DNA of 64,000 nt from Sphingopyxis sp. Root154 (lineage in GTDB: Bacteria; Pseudomonadota; Alphaproteobacteria; Sphingomonadales; Sphingomonadaceae): the NCBI RefSeq assembly GCF_001427105.1, contig NZ_LMGI01000003.1:807467-871466 (forward strand). Direction: 5' to 3'. The translations under genes were made by a program, and so were the position numbers. The notes under the pieces were generated by a model. It ran no database searches. It had not been told where the DNA came from and was given only the letters and a program-made list of their open reading frames with translations. Positions 43,729 to 53,773 of the stretch are shown here, in pieces (position 1 is the first letter of the stretch; each line of letters starts with the position of its first letter).

Positions 43729-44823
43729 ATGAGACTGTTATTCGCACTACCAGGCTTCCACCGCTACGATCGCGGCGCGGAGGTCGCCCTCCTATCAGTA
43801 GCCGATGCGCTCGCACGCGATGGTGAGGACGTCACGGTTATGGGCTCTGGCGACGACCGACCAGACGTCGCGTATAAATTTAGGCATGTGCCAGCGATAC
43901 GACGCGAACGCTTTGAGCGCTTCCCTCAATTGCCGCCATTCCGCAGCGAGACAGCTTGGGAGGATGCCAGTTTTGCACCGGGGTTGCTCGCGGTTTACGC
44001 GCCCGCCGCTTACGATGCAGTCGTAACCTGCTCCTTTCCGTTCACGCATTGGGCGTTAAGACGCCCTTCGGCTGCGAAGCCCTTGCAGATTTTCGTCACC
44101 CAGAACGGGGACTGGCCGGCCTTTGCATCGAATTCCGAATATCGCACCTTTGCGTGCGACGGTCTCGTGTGCACCAATCCCGATTATTTGACTCGCAATC
44201 AGCAGCAATGGAATTGCGCGCTGATACCGAATGGTGCCGACCTATCGCGGTTTCACCCTGGCCCTGCTGATCGTGCTCGTTTTGGCCTTCCGGCGGATCG
44301 GCCGATCATCTTGATGGTCAGCGCCTTCATAGCGACCAAGCGGGTGATGGACGCCATTCGCGCGGTCGCAAAACTCGATGATGCCTTTCTTGTTGTCGCT
44401 GGCGATGGCCCTCTTCGTGACGAAGGCCAGGCCCTCGCTGACGCGCTCCTTCCTGGCCGCTTCAAGCGGCTCAGCCTGGCTGCGGCGGATATGCCAATGC
44501 TCTACCGCTCGGCCGATGCGTTTCTGCACATGTCTCTGCTGGAATCATTCGGCAATGTCTTCATCGAAGCTTGGGCGAGCGGACTGCCGGTGGTCGGTCA
44601 CGACAGCGACCGACTACGCTGGATTCTTGGCGCGGGCGCTGAATTTCTATGCGACACGGAAAATCAGCCCGCGCTTGTCAACATGTTGCGCGCCGCGCTG
44701 GCTCGTGGGTCACTACGCGGCGCCCACCCTGACGGCATCGACCGCTTTTCCTGGCCTACCATTGCAGATCAGTACCGCGATTTCATTGGAAATCTTCTCA
44801 CCCGGCGAGCGTCAGTTCGCTAG
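43729..44823 (+). CDS. Glycosyltransferase family 4-like protein
   Basis: A 364-residue GT-B glycosyltransferase. The C-terminal half has [45 protein letters not shown] and the donor-binding [25 protein letters not shown] (E-x7-E). The acceptor and donor are not predictable. It acts on the cytoplasmic face during repeat-unit assembly. Start ATG 43729 follows a ggagtatggaacagat leader. Its last 12 bp overlap the convergent decarboxylase gene. Confidence 0.88.
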   Translation: MRLLFALPGFHRYDRGAEVALLSVADALARDGEDVTVMGSGDDRPDVAYKFRHVPAIRRERFERFPQLPPFRSETAWEDASFAPGLLAVYAPAAYDAVVTCSFPFTHWALRRPSAAKPLQIFVTQNGDWPAFASNSEYRTFACDGLVCTNPDYLTRNQQQWNCALIPNGADLSRFHPGPADRARFGLPADRPIILMVSAFIATKRVMDAIRAVAKLDDAFLVVAGDGPLRDEGQALADALLPGRFKRLSLAAADMPMLYRSADAFLHMSLLESFGNVFIEAWASGLPVVGHDSDRLRWILGAGAEFLCDTENQPALVNMLRAALARGSLRGAHPDGIDRFSWPTIADQYRDFIGNLLTRRASVR

Positions 44824-45768
44824 CTGCCTAAAATAGTCGATGGTCTTTACCAAGCCTTCGCGCAACGCGATCGACGGCTCCCAATCCAGCTCTGCACGGG
44901 CAAGCGATATGTCAGGCTTGCGCTGGGTCGGATCATCCGAAGGCAAGGGCCGCTGTACCAGTTGCGACCGCGCGCCCGTCATCTCGATGACCAACTCGGC
45001 AAGTTCTCGAATCGTGAATTCTACAGGATTGCCGATATTCACAGGTCCTGTGAAACCATCGCGAGAGTCCATGAGCCGCAAAAGCCCTTCGACGAGATCA
45101 TCGACATAACAGAAGCTTCGGGTCTGCGAACCATCTCCGAAGATGGTGATGTCCTCACCACGTAATGCCTGCATCACGAAGTTGGAAACCACGCGGCCGT
45201 CGGACGGGTGCATTCGCGGGCCATACGTATTGAAGATGCGCGCGACCTTCACGTCAATTCCATGCTGCCTGTGATAATCGAAAAACAGCGTCTCGGCACA
45301 GCGCTTGCCCTCGTCGTAACAGCTGCGCAAACCGATCGGATTGACGTTGCCCCAATAGCTTTCCGTCTGCGGATGCTGCGTCGGATCCCCATAGACTTCG
45401 CTCGTGGAAGCCTGGAGAATTGGAACTTTAATTCGCTTAGCCAAGCCAAGCATATTGATTGAGCCGATGACCGAAACTTTCGTCGTCTGCACCGGATCAT
45501 GCTGATAATGGATTGGCGAGGCCGGGCACGCCAAATTGAAAATTGCATCGACTTCCACAAAAAGTGGGAGGCAGACATCATGGCGAAGAAATTCGAACCG
45601 GGGATGCCCGAGCAGATGGGCAATATTTGCCTTTGCGCCAGTGAACAGATTATCGACGCACAGCACCTCGTCGCCCGCGGCGATCAATCGGTCGATAAGA
45701 TGCGATCCGACAAACCCTGCGCCGCCGGTAACCAGCACCCTGCGAGCCGAGAAATATTCGCGCGCCAT
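44812..45768 (-). CDS. UDP-glucuronate decarboxylase (UDP-xylose synthase)
   Basis: A 318-residue extended [23 protein letters not shown] binds [33 protein letters not shown], and [14 protein letters not shown] (YxxxK) are signatures of UDP-glucuronate decarboxylases, which make UDP-xylose. [20 protein letters not shown] and [17 protein letters not shown] follow. With the 4-epimerase at 30341 it indicates that UDP-glucuronate is the branch point for sugars of this polysaccharide. No UDP-glucose dehydrogenase gene is in the window. Confidence 0.93.
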   Translation of the reverse strand: MAREYFSARRVLVTGGAGFVGSHLIDRLIAAGDEVLCVDNLFTGAKANIAHLLGHPRFEFLRHDVCLPLFVEVDAIFNLACPASPIHYQHDPVQTTKVSVIGSINMLGLAKRIKVPILQASTSEVYGDPTQHPQTESYWGNVNPIGLRSCYDEGKRCAETLFFDYHRQHGIDVKVARIFNTYGPRMHPSDGRVVSNFVMQALRGEDITIFGDGSQTRSFCYVDDLVEGLLRLMDSRDGFTGPVNIGNPVEFTIRELAELVIEMTGARSQLVQRPLPSDDPTQRKPDISLARAELDWEPSIALREGLVKTIDYFRQLAN

Positions 45769-45912
45769 TGTGAAAACCCCCTAAATGTTCGCAGCCTTCC
45801 TAGACTCCGAGCAGGTGAATGCATAGGGACGATGTTAAATGAGGAGCAATTTGAGACAGCTGCGGGCGACATTCTTACGGATGGAGCAACCCGGTGAAAG
45901 GTTAGCATCCCA

Positions 45913-47076
45913 ATGATCGTGTCTCTGGCGTGGCTCGTAATGCTGCCTCTTACCTTTTCGCTGGTCTATCTGGGTACCGAATTGGCTTTCGGACTCCGTC
46001 CGCTCCCAGATGAAGGCTGGACAGGTTTCGATAGGCCGAGACGGATTGCCATCCTGATCCCCGCGCACAACGAGAGCGGGGGGATAACCGAGACCGTCAG
46101 CGCACTAAAGGTGACAGCGCCGACAGCAGAGATATTGGTCGTCGCTGACAATTGCGATGATGATACCGCAGAGCTTGCGCGGCAAGCGGGCGCGACGGTC
46201 GCCGTACGGGACGACCCGGACCGTCGCGGAAAAGGTTTTGCTCTGGCGTTCGGGCGCGATGTTCTTGAGCAAGCTCCGCCGGAAGCTGTGATTATCATCG
46301 ACGCGGACTGCCGCCTCGCTCATGGCAGCGCGGAGAGGCTCGCCTTGCGCACGCTAGTGCATGGGCGGCCCGTGCAAGCTTCCAACTTGCTGACCTCCGA
46401 TCAAGCGTCGCCGCTTGTCGCCGTTTCGAATTTTGCGATGCTCGTCAAGAATCTTGTGCGCGCCCGCGGACTGAAGCGGCTGGGCGGCGGCGCGATGCTC
46501 TTCGGAACCGGCATGGCTTTCTGCTGGCCGCTCTTCGCTCGGCTCCCGCTCGCGACCGGAGACGCAGTCGAAGACCTCAGCCTCGGTTTGTGGCTCGCCC
46601 GACAGGGGGTTCCCGTCGACCTTGATGATCGCGCCCAGGTCACGAGCAGCGCAGCGCCGATCGATAGCAGCCGCGCACAGCGCAGCCGTTGGGAGCATGG
46701 TTTCTTGCGCACGGCGGCGACCAAAGGCCTGCCGCTGTTGTTAGAGGGTCTTGTTAAACCTTCACGGAACCTGACGACATTGGGAGCCCATCTGCTTGTT
46801 CCGCCGCTAGCGCTCCTCATGCTTTTGTCTGGCACCGGTCTGGCGATTGCGGCAGCAGTCGGCTTCTCGACGGGCCACTGGATACCGCTCACAGTTGGCG
46901 GAAGCGCATTTGCCTTCTCCGGCGTGATGCTTCTTGTCAGTTGGTGGTATTACGGAAGGGCAGTGCTGCCCTTTGCAGACCTCCTGCGCATACCCTTATA
47001 CATAATCTGGAAGATCCCGATCTATATCGGTTTCTTCACTCGTAACCAGAAAGACTGGAACCGGACACAGCGCTGA
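45913..47076 (+). CDS. Glycosyltransferase family 2, membrane-bound
   Basis: A 387-residue protein with an N-terminal helix (1-25), a GT2 domain and three C-terminal helices. IAILIPAHNESGGITETVSAL and IIDADCRLA (DxD-like DAD) bind the nucleotide sugar, AVEDLSLGLWLARQG carries the ED acid/base region, and SRAQRSRWEHGFLRT is the Q/RxxRW motif of processive or membrane GT2 enzymes. It may be the synthase-like or chain-extending enzyme. Convergent overlap of 41 bp with the next gene. Confidence 0.88.
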   Translation: MIVSLAWLVMLPLTFSLVYLGTELAFGLRPLPDEGWTGFDRPRRIAILIPAHNESGGITETVSALKVTAPTAEILVVADNCDDDTAELARQAGATVAVRDDPDRRGKGFALAFGRDVLEQAPPEAVIIIDADCRLAHGSAERLALRTLVHGRPVQASNLLTSDQASPLVAVSNFAMLVKNLVRARGLKRLGGGAMLFGTGMAFCWPLFARLPLATGDAVEDLSLGLWLARQGVPVDLDDRAQVTSSAAPIDSSRAQRSRWEHGFLRTAATKGLPLLLEGLVKPSRNLTTLGAHLLVPPLALLMLLSGTGLAIAAAVGFSTGHWIPLTVGGSAFAFSGVMLLVSWWYYGRAVLPFADLLRIPLYIIWKIPIYIGFFTRNQKDWNRTQR

Positions 47077-47833
47077 GGCGAGCAGACTTTTCCCGCCGCC
47101 AGCGCCGCCAAATCACAAATATTTCAGGACCGTCGATAAGGTAACGGCGCCACAGTCGGCGGGGTTCACTCAATAGTCTGAAGAGCCATTCCAAGCTTGC
47201 ACGTTGCATCCAAAGCGGCGCGCGCGTTTTCGCTCCGGTGAGAAACGCGAGCGACGCGCCAACGCAAAGGGCAACACCCCGCGCGCGGCCGCGTTCGAGT
47301 ATTTCAGAGCAAACAAGTTCGCTCTGGGGAGCTCCAATCACGAAGAAGACTACATCAGCGCGGCTGGCTTCGACAAATTCGGCGATTGCGATGCGCGCTT
47401 TTTCGTTGTGGCGAACACCCATAGGCGGCTGGTGAAATTGCCAATCAAAACGTGGATAACGCAAGGCAATGTCGCGATGAAATTGAGGATCGCCTCCGAC
47501 AACAGCAATCTTTCCTGACGGGATCACCTCCTCGAGCAAATCCCGAGTTAGATCGCTTCCACGCACAAGCGGGAGGTCCAAGCCGGACCATGATGCCAAC
47601 CGCTGCAGAATACGGCTGTCGCAAACACATAGCGTCGCATGTTCGTAGCTGGCGATTTTCTGCGGGTTGTCCGACCTAAACAACTGCACGATATGATCGA
47701 CATTGGGCGTGACGACGTAGGAGAAGGCCTCACTGTCAGCAAGATCGAGGATGCGCGCCGCCACCGCCGCCGCCGACCAGCGATCGAACATCAAACCCAA
47801 GAACTCGCAGCGCAACGCGCCTTCGCCCGTCAT
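47036..47833 (-). CDS. WecG/TagA/CpsF family glycosyltransferase
   Basis: A 265-residue GT26 enzyme. YVVTPNVDHIVQLFRSD holds the conserved Thr/Asp region, ATLCVCDSRILQRLASWSGL, VVGGDPQFHRDIALRYP, and FFVIGAPQSELVC…GVALCVGASLAFLTGAKTRAPLWMQRASLEWLFRLLSEPRR are the typical second half. These enzymes transfer N-acetylmannosamine, its uronate or glucose to lipid-linked acceptors. The C-terminal basic WRRYLIDG tail serves in membrane attachment. Its start overlaps the TPR gene (ATGA), and the two form an operon. Confidence 0.92.
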   Translation of the reverse strand: MTGEGALRCEFLGLMFDRWSAAAVAARILDLADSEAFSYVVTPNVDHIVQLFRSDNPQKIASYEHATLCVCDSRILQRLASWSGLDLPLVRGSDLTRDLLEEVIPSGKIAVVGGDPQFHRDIALRYPRFDWQFHQPPMGVRHNEKARIAIAEFVEASRADVVFFVIGAPQSELVCSEILERGRARGVALCVGASLAFLTGAKTRAPLWMQRASLEWLFRLLSEPRRLWRRYLIDGPEIFVIWRRWRREKSARLSAVSGSSLSGYE

Positions 47834-49407
47834 CGCGTAACGATCCGGCCGAAAAGGCCATTGGGAGGCGCCTGACCAGGCAGAAGATCGACACCATAAA
47901 GAGTCGCTGCGTTAGCGATACCCTTCCGCGCCTCGGAAGTGCATACTTGCTTCAATTGCGTGCAAACATCATTATAAAGTCTCCAGCCACTCAGAAGCGC
48001 GGGCGCTGCGCGCGTCAAGCGCCGAGAAACCGCAAGTGCTTCGCGTTCCTGCCCTGTCCTTAACAACCAGTCAACATATGCCTTATTAATGCGTGCGTTC
48101 TGAGAATTCTCCTTCACGCCCTGTCGCCATAGACGGCGCGCATTCTCGAAATCGTCACGACGTTCGTAAATGCGCGCGGCCAGCGCCCAAGCCCGTTCTT
48201 GGGTAGGGCATTGGGTCACAGCGACCTGTGCCGACCTCAGTGCTCCTGACAGATCGTTTTTTTGCAGCTGCGCCTCGGCCTGCACGGTCAGCGCCAGGCA
48301 ATGGGTCTTGTCCTTGTCCAGAACCTGCCCGGCCAGCCCGATCGCTTCTTCCCAGCGGCCTTCCCGCGCTGCGATACTCGCCTCCAAAGCCGAACGGTCT
48401 TCTCCGCTGAACCCGTCAAGCAGGATGCGCGCGCTCGCGGCTTTCGCGCGATCTATGAGGAATTCCGCCAGAGCCAGCCTAGCCGGCTTTGCCCCGGTCT
48501 GGCTTACGAGAGCCACATTTTTATCCTCCGGTCCGTCGGGGGCATATTCGCGCATCACCGCCAAGACCGCCGGGAGCTGCTTCACCGGCAATTTCGGATC
48601 GGCAAGCAAACCCGTGACCAGCCTCAGAGCTTCTTGCGGGCGTCCGTCCTTGAATGCGAAATTTGCTTCGTCGAGCTGCACGTCCCGATTGTCGGCCGCA
48701 AGCGTCTGCAAGAGGGCGAACTGGCTTCGCATTCCCGGCGCATCGCGCATGATGCGGTATATCTCCAGCCTGGTCATGACCACCCCGACGGTTTCGGGCT
48801 TCGAGGCGCCATAGGCGGCCAAGACCCTAAGCGCGCTGGCCGGTTCACCTTTTCGAACGGCTACGCGCGCCTTTAAAATGACCCCGCCTTCGTTGTTCGG
48901 ATCGCGGGAAAGAATTTTATCGGCGTAGCCGTCCGCCTCGGCGAACCGATTGCGGATTACCGCATGAAGACCGCGCATCAAGAGGGCCTGCGGATCATCC
49001 GGGGTCAGCGACAGGATCGCATCGGTTGCCTCGAGAGATTCGCGCAGATTTCCAGTCTGCAGGCCCAGTTGCGAAACCGCCTGCAGCGCCTCGATGTTCG
49101 TGGGATCGAGCGACATGGCATTGCTGTACGCGTCATAGGCACCGGGCACGGAGCCGGCGGCCATTTCAATTCGCCCGCGGAGAATGTGAAACTGCGGCTC
49201 ATCGTCGCGCATCGCTATGGCATCATTGATTGCAAGGCGGGCCTCCCCGAAACGGCGCTGTTCCAAGAGTGACTGTGCCTGCAACGCCTCCTCGGCCGCA
49301 GCAGCGTCAGAGCGCCCGCATGCGGCAAGCGCCGCTGAAAATGTTAAGGCACACGCAAGTATCAATGTCCCATGACGGGGCGCTTTCGGATTGATTTGAC
49401 CCATCAT
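47830..49407 (-). CDS. TPR repeat lipoprotein of the exopolysaccharide/exosortase locus
   Basis: A 525-residue protein with a lipobox (FSAALAACGRS), then a long array of helical repeats with TPR character, e.g. NIEALQAVSQLGLQTGNLRE, ALLMRGLHAVIRNRFAEADG and ERAWALAARIYERRDDFENA. It resembles the PrsT/PEP-CTERM-associated TPR proteins and could scaffold the export apparatus in the periplasm. It is translated before the GT26 gene and diverges from the Wza-like gene, sharing a 99-bp control region with it. Confidence 0.85.
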   Translation of the reverse strand: MMGQINPKAPRHGTLILACALTFSAALAACGRSDAAAAEEALQAQSLLEQRRFGEARLAINDAIAMRDDEPQFHILRGRIEMAAGSVPGAYDAYSNAMSLDPTNIEALQAVSQLGLQTGNLRESLEATDAILSLTPDDPQALLMRGLHAVIRNRFAEADGYADKILSRDPNNEGGVILKARVAVRKGEPASALRVLAAYGASKPETVGVVMTRLEIYRIMRDAPGMRSQFALLQTLAADNRDVQLDEANFAFKDGRPQEALRLVTGLLADPKLPVKQLPAVLAVMREYAPDGPEDKNVALVSQTGAKPARLALAEFLIDRAKAASARILLDGFSGEDRSALEASIAAREGRWEEAIGLAGQVLDKDKTHCLALTVQAEAQLQKNDLSGALRSAQVAVTQCPTQERAWALAARIYERRDDFENARRLWRQGVKENSQNARINKAYVDWLLRTGQEREALAVSRRLTRAAPALLSGWRLYNDVCTQLKQVCTSEARKGIANAATLYGVDLLPGQAPPNGLFGRIVTR

Positions 49408-49506
49408 AAGCCGGAATTCCGAGGGTTAATGAGGTAGCCAAAGACCATGGGTCACCTTATAAAGATCAACGTTTAACTGTCGACCGCTCACTGAGGTAAT
49501 TCCCGA

Positions 49507-50151
49507 ATGATAAGAATTTTGCTTTCCAGCGGGATAGCCGCAGCGATGGCCGTGCTGTCGGTCGTCCATGCGCAAACGCTCGAGGCGGCTCCGCCTCGAC
49601 CAAATCTCGCTGCGACGGGCGGCGCCACGGCGACCTCTACGGCCTCCACATACCGTATCAACGCGGGGGACGAGCTGGAGATTTACGTCTGGGGCGAAGA
49701 GCGACTACAGCGCAAGGTAAAGGTTCTTCCCGACGGGACGATGGCCTTCCCGCTGGTTGGCCAGATTAAGGTCCAAGGCTTTCTGCCTTCCGAAGTGGAA
49801 GGGCTGATCACCAACGGGTTGAGCGCTCAATATGTTGGAGCGGTGCCGCAGGTCACGGTTTCGGTCGTCGCTGCCGCTGGAATGCAATTTTCGGTCATGG
49901 GGCGGGTGAAATCGCCGGGAACATTCTCGCCGGGACGTTATATTAATGTTCTCGAAGCCTTGAGCATGGCAGGGGGGCCGGCGGAGTTCGCAAACCTCGA
50001 CAATGTGTTGATCATTCGCAAGTCGAACGAGCAGCTGACTACATTGAATGTTCGCCTCGCCCCGTTATTCAAGGCCGGCGTTGACGAGAAAGACGTGGCG
50101 CGCGCCAATATTCTGCGCATTGAAACCGGCGACACGGTCATCGTGCGCTGA
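49507..50151 (+). CDS. Polysaccharide export protein (Wza/BexD-like)
   Basis: A 214-residue exported protein. A signal peptide (about 1-22) precedes YRINAGDELEIYVWGEERLQRKVKVLPDGTMAFPLVG, the Poly_export domain, and a SLBB-like part VMGRVKSPGTFSPGRYINVLEALSMAGG. It lacks the C-terminal helix of Wza, so it is the short form that builds the periplasmic part of the outer-membrane channel. First gene of a five-gene unit (export protein, barrel, Wzz, kinase, glycosyltransferase). Confidence 0.93.
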   Translation: MIRILLSSGIAAAMAVLSVVHAQTLEAAPPRPNLAATGGATATSTASTYRINAGDELEIYVWGEERLQRKVKVLPDGTMAFPLVGQIKVQGFLPSEVEGLITNGLSAQYVGAVPQVTVSVVAAAGMQFSVMGRVKSPGTFSPGRYINVLEALSMAGGPAEFANLDNVLIIRKSNEQLTTLNVRLAPLFKAGVDEKDVARANILRIETGDTVIVR

Positions 50152-50170
50152 TGAATGGGGGAATCGTCCG

Positions 50171-51379
50171 ATGAAGAAGCTTGCTTCTTCCTTGATTGCG
50201 GGGATTTTGGCCTGCCAAGCACATATTGCTCTTGCTCAGTCTGAGCCCGAGGCGACGCTTGAAGTTTCGATTGGCGGTGGTGTTTCCACCAACCCTTACC
50301 TCTATAGCGACGCGGAAACTGCCGGTTCGGTGACCCTCAGTGTGTCTCCATCCATTATCTATGCGGACGAAGTGGGCGAGACCAGACTCGGGGGAAATCT
50401 CCGTGTCTCGCAATATAGCAATCGATACGGAAGCGATCTCGCCGCGCGCTTGGAGGCTTCGACGCGACGCATGCTCGACGAGTTGACAAGCGTTAGCATC
50501 TCTTCGTCCGTTCAGACGTCGCGGTCGGCGATTCAGGACGGACTGAATTTTGACAATATTGCAACGCCCGGCTCTGGCCCTCTCCAACCACCCGAGATTC
50601 CTCTTCTTGACACTACGATCGCAGGCACACGCGCCCGCGTCACCCATGTAAGCACAAGCCTCGGAATATCTCGAGCTCTGGATGAACTTAGCTCTGCCAA
50701 TGCGAGCATAGCACTGAGCGGAACCTATATTGGCGGCGGTATCGGCTTCGATTATCGAAATGCCTCTGCCCAGCTGGGCTACGAGCGCAAATTGTCAGAG
50801 CGCACGTCGGTTACCCTGGGGTCGCAGTTCGGCGTCGTCGACTATCTTGGCAGGCGCACGGGAGACAGCGTGATCGTCTCGCCGCGCATCGGCGTCAGAC
50901 AGCAATTGAGTGATCGCCTTAGTTTTATGGCCGATGCAGGTATTTCCTATGTCGACACTGACATCGGGGCAGGCTTCCACAGCAAATCCATATCATTTGC
51001 AGGTAGCATCGGCGTTTGTGATCGCGGACCTAATCAGAATATTTGCTTTTCGGCAGGCCGCAGCGCGCAACCGACGGCCCTTGGCGGGGTATCAACGGTC
51101 ACAACAGCGTCCTTGAGCTACGACACACAGCTCTCTGCGACTAATCGTATCGCCCTTTCCGCGCGGTATGGCCGGACGAACCAGGATGGCCGCGGGCTTC
51201 CTCTCTCAAGGGTGACCGACCTGATAGGCGCGCTCGCTACCTACACACATGAGCTGAGTGACCGCGTCGCCTTGACGGTTACGCCCAGCTACTCGAAGAT
51301 TTACGACGATCTCCAGAAACGCGACGCAAACTTTGCGCTGATGATCGGATTGACCGTCATTTTTGGAAAGCAGCGCTAG
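50171..51379 (+). CDS. Outer membrane beta-barrel protein of the export unit
   Basis: A 402-residue protein with a signal peptide (cut near ALA-QS) and many alternating hydrophobic strands (SVTLSVSPSIIY, TRLGGNLRVSQYSNRYG, NASAQLGYERKLSERTSVTLG), ending in ALMIGLTVIFGKQR. This is the pattern of an outer-membrane barrel, as encoded next to Wza and Wzz in XrtA/V-type loci. It may form the exit pore. Start ATG 50171. It overlaps the next gene's upstream region. Confidence 0.85.
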   Translation: MKKLASSLIAGILACQAHIALAQSEPEATLEVSIGGGVSTNPYLYSDAETAGSVTLSVSPSIIYADEVGETRLGGNLRVSQYSNRYGSDLAARLEASTRRMLDELTSVSISSSVQTSRSAIQDGLNFDNIATPGSGPLQPPEIPLLDTTIAGTRARVTHVSTSLGISRALDELSSANASIALSGTYIGGGIGFDYRNASAQLGYERKLSERTSVTLGSQFGVVDYLGRRTGDSVIVSPRIGVRQQLSDRLSFMADAGISYVDTDIGAGFHSKSISFAGSIGVCDRGPNQNICFSAGRSAQPTALGGVSTVTTASLSYDTQLSATNRIALSARYGRTNQDGRGLPLSRVTDLIGALATYTHELSDRVALTVTPSYSKIYDDLQKRDANFALMIGLTVIFGKQR

Positions 51380-51390
51380 TGGAGGATTCG

Positions 51391-52827
51391 ATGTTTGACG
51401 CGCCGCTCGATGACGAGCCGGCTGGCGGAAATTTTATTCAGCAATTGCCGGTGATCTTATGGCAGCGGCGTTGGTTCATTATCATACCAACGATCATTGG
51501 CATTGTTGGTGCCCTCGCTGCGATTTTACTCGTTCCACCCGTATATCGGTCAAACGCGATCATGCTGGTCGAGTCACCTCAACTGCCCAAGGAAGTCCTG
51601 GGGACAGATACGGCAAACCTCATCGATCGGCGGATCGCAGCAATCCGCCAGCAGATCACGGCACGTCCAGACCTCATTCAGCTGATCGAACGGCACGGAC
51701 TTTACGCGAGTGAGCGGAAGAGCACCCCATTATCCGAAGTGATTTCCGACATGCGGTCGTCCATCACGCTTACACCATCGGAAGCTTCGGCGCCGGCCGC
51801 GGGCGGGGCCGAAAACCGGACGATCGCGTTTGAACTCGCGTTTGAGTATTCGCAGCCTGCACAAACGCAGGCCGTCACGCAGGAACTCATGGACCGCGTT
51901 TTGCAGCTCGATGCGCGTGGCAATGCCGAGCAGGCCACCAATACCGTGCAATTTCTGACCGACCAGTCGGCCGACCTCGAGACTCAAATTTCGGCGTTGC
52001 AGTCACAAATCAGCGAAATCAACGCCCGCAATGGCAGCGTCCTGTCCGGGGGCGGAATGATCATGGGAGGGAGCGGCGGAAGCTATGATGTGCAGATCGC
52101 GGCGCTCCAGCGGGACAATCAGTTGCTCATACAGCAGCGCAGTCTGGCGCAGACCAGCGACGAACGCGATCCGATCGTGTCTGCTGCAGAACAACGGCTG
52201 GCTGGAGCGCGTTCGGTCTACGCCGAAACCCATCCGGACGTTGTCATGGCAAAGCAGGCGCTCGCTGAAGCAAAGCGTCTGGCCAAAGATAACAGCAAAA
52301 AAATACCCGTTAACACACTGGACGAGCAAATCGCTTTTAACAATTCCCAGATCGCGGCTTTGCGAAGCGCCAAGGCCGGCGAGACGGCGCAGGTCAACTC
52401 CCAGCTCGCTGCGCGTGCACGCGCGCCCCTCGTGCAGCAGCAGCTTGGCGAGTTGCAACAGCGCCTCACGGCGGTGAATGCACAATATGAGCAAGTTCAA
52501 AATCAGCTGATGAGCGCACGGGCGGGCGTGCGGGCGGAAGATGAGCAGATGTCGGAGCGTTTGTCGGTGGTCGAACCGCCCGTGATCCCTGATCAGCCGA
52601 GCTGGCCCAACAGGCTGCTTCTAGGGGCCATCGGAATCGGTGGCGGCATCGGACTCGGATTTCTCCTGGCTCTGGCTGTCGAGCTCATTCTTCGTCCTAT
52701 TCGCGATCCGTCTGCGTTGAAAGCCATCCTCGGATCGCCTCCGCTTGGCATCATTCCGATGATCGAGCCCGTTCGCGCCCGACCCACCGGCTGGAAACGT
52801 TTTCTCCCCTTCCGAGGCACGCGTTGA
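51391..52827 (+). CDS. Chain-length determinant (GumC/Wzz) protein
   Basis: A 478-residue inner-membrane co-polymerase: N-terminal helix (RRWFIIIPTIIGIVGALAAILL), Wzz domain (PPVYRSNAIMLVES), a long periplasmic coiled coil (about 190-400, with QTSDERDPIVSAAEQRLA), PDQPSWPNR before the C-terminal helix, and a short cytoplasmic tail. The usual fused kinase is absent and is encoded separately next. ATG 51391 has GGAGGA four bases ahead and is preferred to the GTG at 51379, which overlaps the barrel stop. Confidence 0.9.
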   Translation: MFDAPLDDEPAGGNFIQQLPVILWQRRWFIIIPTIIGIVGALAAILLVPPVYRSNAIMLVESPQLPKEVLGTDTANLIDRRIAAIRQQITARPDLIQLIERHGLYASERKSTPLSEVISDMRSSITLTPSEASAPAAGGAENRTIAFELAFEYSQPAQTQAVTQELMDRVLQLDARGNAEQATNTVQFLTDQSADLETQISALQSQISEINARNGSVLSGGGMIMGGSGGSYDVQIAALQRDNQLLIQQRSLAQTSDERDPIVSAAEQRLAGARSVYAETHPDVVMAKQALAEAKRLAKDNSKKIPVNTLDEQIAFNNSQIAALRSAKAGETAQVNSQLAARARAPLVQQQLGELQQRLTAVNAQYEQVQNQLMSARAGVRAEDEQMSERLSVVEPPVIPDQPSWPNRLLLGAIGIGGGIGLGFLLALAVELILRPIRDPSALKAILGSPPLGIIPMIEPVRARPTGWKRFLPFRGTR

Positions 52828-52854
52828 TGTGCCCTTATTGTCTAAGGTTGATCC

Positions 52855-53655
52855 ATGGTTGACGCCAATCCGCCCTCCCCTGGCGATTTGGTCATCTTGA
52901 AGCTGGCAGATCTGGCGAGCTTTACGCCGGCAATCTCGGAGATCAAGAAACACCGTATCGTCGGATTCGACAGTCGCGACGCGCGCGCGCGCCCGTTCAA
53001 TTTGCTGCGCACAAGCTTCGCAAAAAAACTCAAGGAAGATGGTCATCGGTTGGTCGGCATCACGTCGGCAACCCCGGCGGCTGGCAAATCCTTTCTGTCG
53101 ATGAACTTGGCCAGCTCTCTCGCTCGGGTCATTGAAGAGCCGGTGTTTCTTGTGGACCTTGATATTCGCAGAGCGTCTCTTGCGGAGGAGATCGGGCTCG
53201 TACCAGAGCGCGGTATCGAGAGTTTCCTCGAAGGCGACATTACCGATCTGACCGAGATCGGCCACCGGATCGAAGGCACGAACCTCGGCCTGTTTCCGGC
53301 CGTTCGACGGACGAGCAATACTGCGGAGCTGCTGGCAAGCGACCGCTTCACACAGATGATCGAAGTTCTGCGCGGCCGCTGCGAAGCATCGACAATCCTG
53401 TTTGATCTCCCGCCCGCCTTCGCAAGTGACGATGCCATGATCAGCCTGTCGCACCTCGATGGGTTTATTCTCGTCGTCGATGCAGGCAAGACGACGCGAA
53501 GGCACGTCACGGATGTATTGAGCATGCTGTCCCCGACGCCGTGTCTGGGGACCATACTCAACCGGTACAGCGGCGGCTTGGGCGACAGTTACGGCTACGG
53601 CTACGGGGGCCCCGATTATGGAAAATATTACAATCTAAAGGATCCCGCCGCCTGA
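52855..53655 (+). CDS. Tyrosine-kinase-like ATPase (CpsD/CapB family)
   Basis: A 266-residue P-loop protein: the Walker A SATPAAGKS at 71-79 (variant of the SxxPGEGKS form), Walker A' FLVDLDIRR at 98-106, LLASDRFTQMIEVLR and ILFDLPPAF (Walker B). The C-terminal tail has a Tyr cluster (SYGYGYGGPDYGKYYNLKD) as expected of bacterial tyrosine kinases. RPFNLLRTSF is the oligomer contact. It pairs with the Wzz-like protein just upstream to control chain length. The Asp of Walker A' is present. Confidence 0.9.
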   Translation: MVDANPPSPGDLVILKLADLASFTPAISEIKKHRIVGFDSRDARARPFNLLRTSFAKKLKEDGHRLVGITSATPAAGKSFLSMNLASSLARVIEEPVFLVDLDIRRASLAEEIGLVPERGIESFLEGDITDLTEIGHRIEGTNLGLFPAVRRTSNTAELLASDRFTQMIEVLRGRCEASTILFDLPPAFASDDAMISLSHLDGFILVVDAGKTTRRHVTDVLSMLSPTPCLGTILNRYSGGLGDSYGYGYGGPDYGKYYNLKDPAA

Positions 53656-53773
53656 TAGCGGCATCCTGCGGCGCGCATCCTCACCATCGCAGATGGTCGG
53701 ACATCTGTGCGGAACAATTCGAGCGAACTATGGCCCGTCAACCCTTTCAGAATAATGTGGCTTAAGGATTTCG

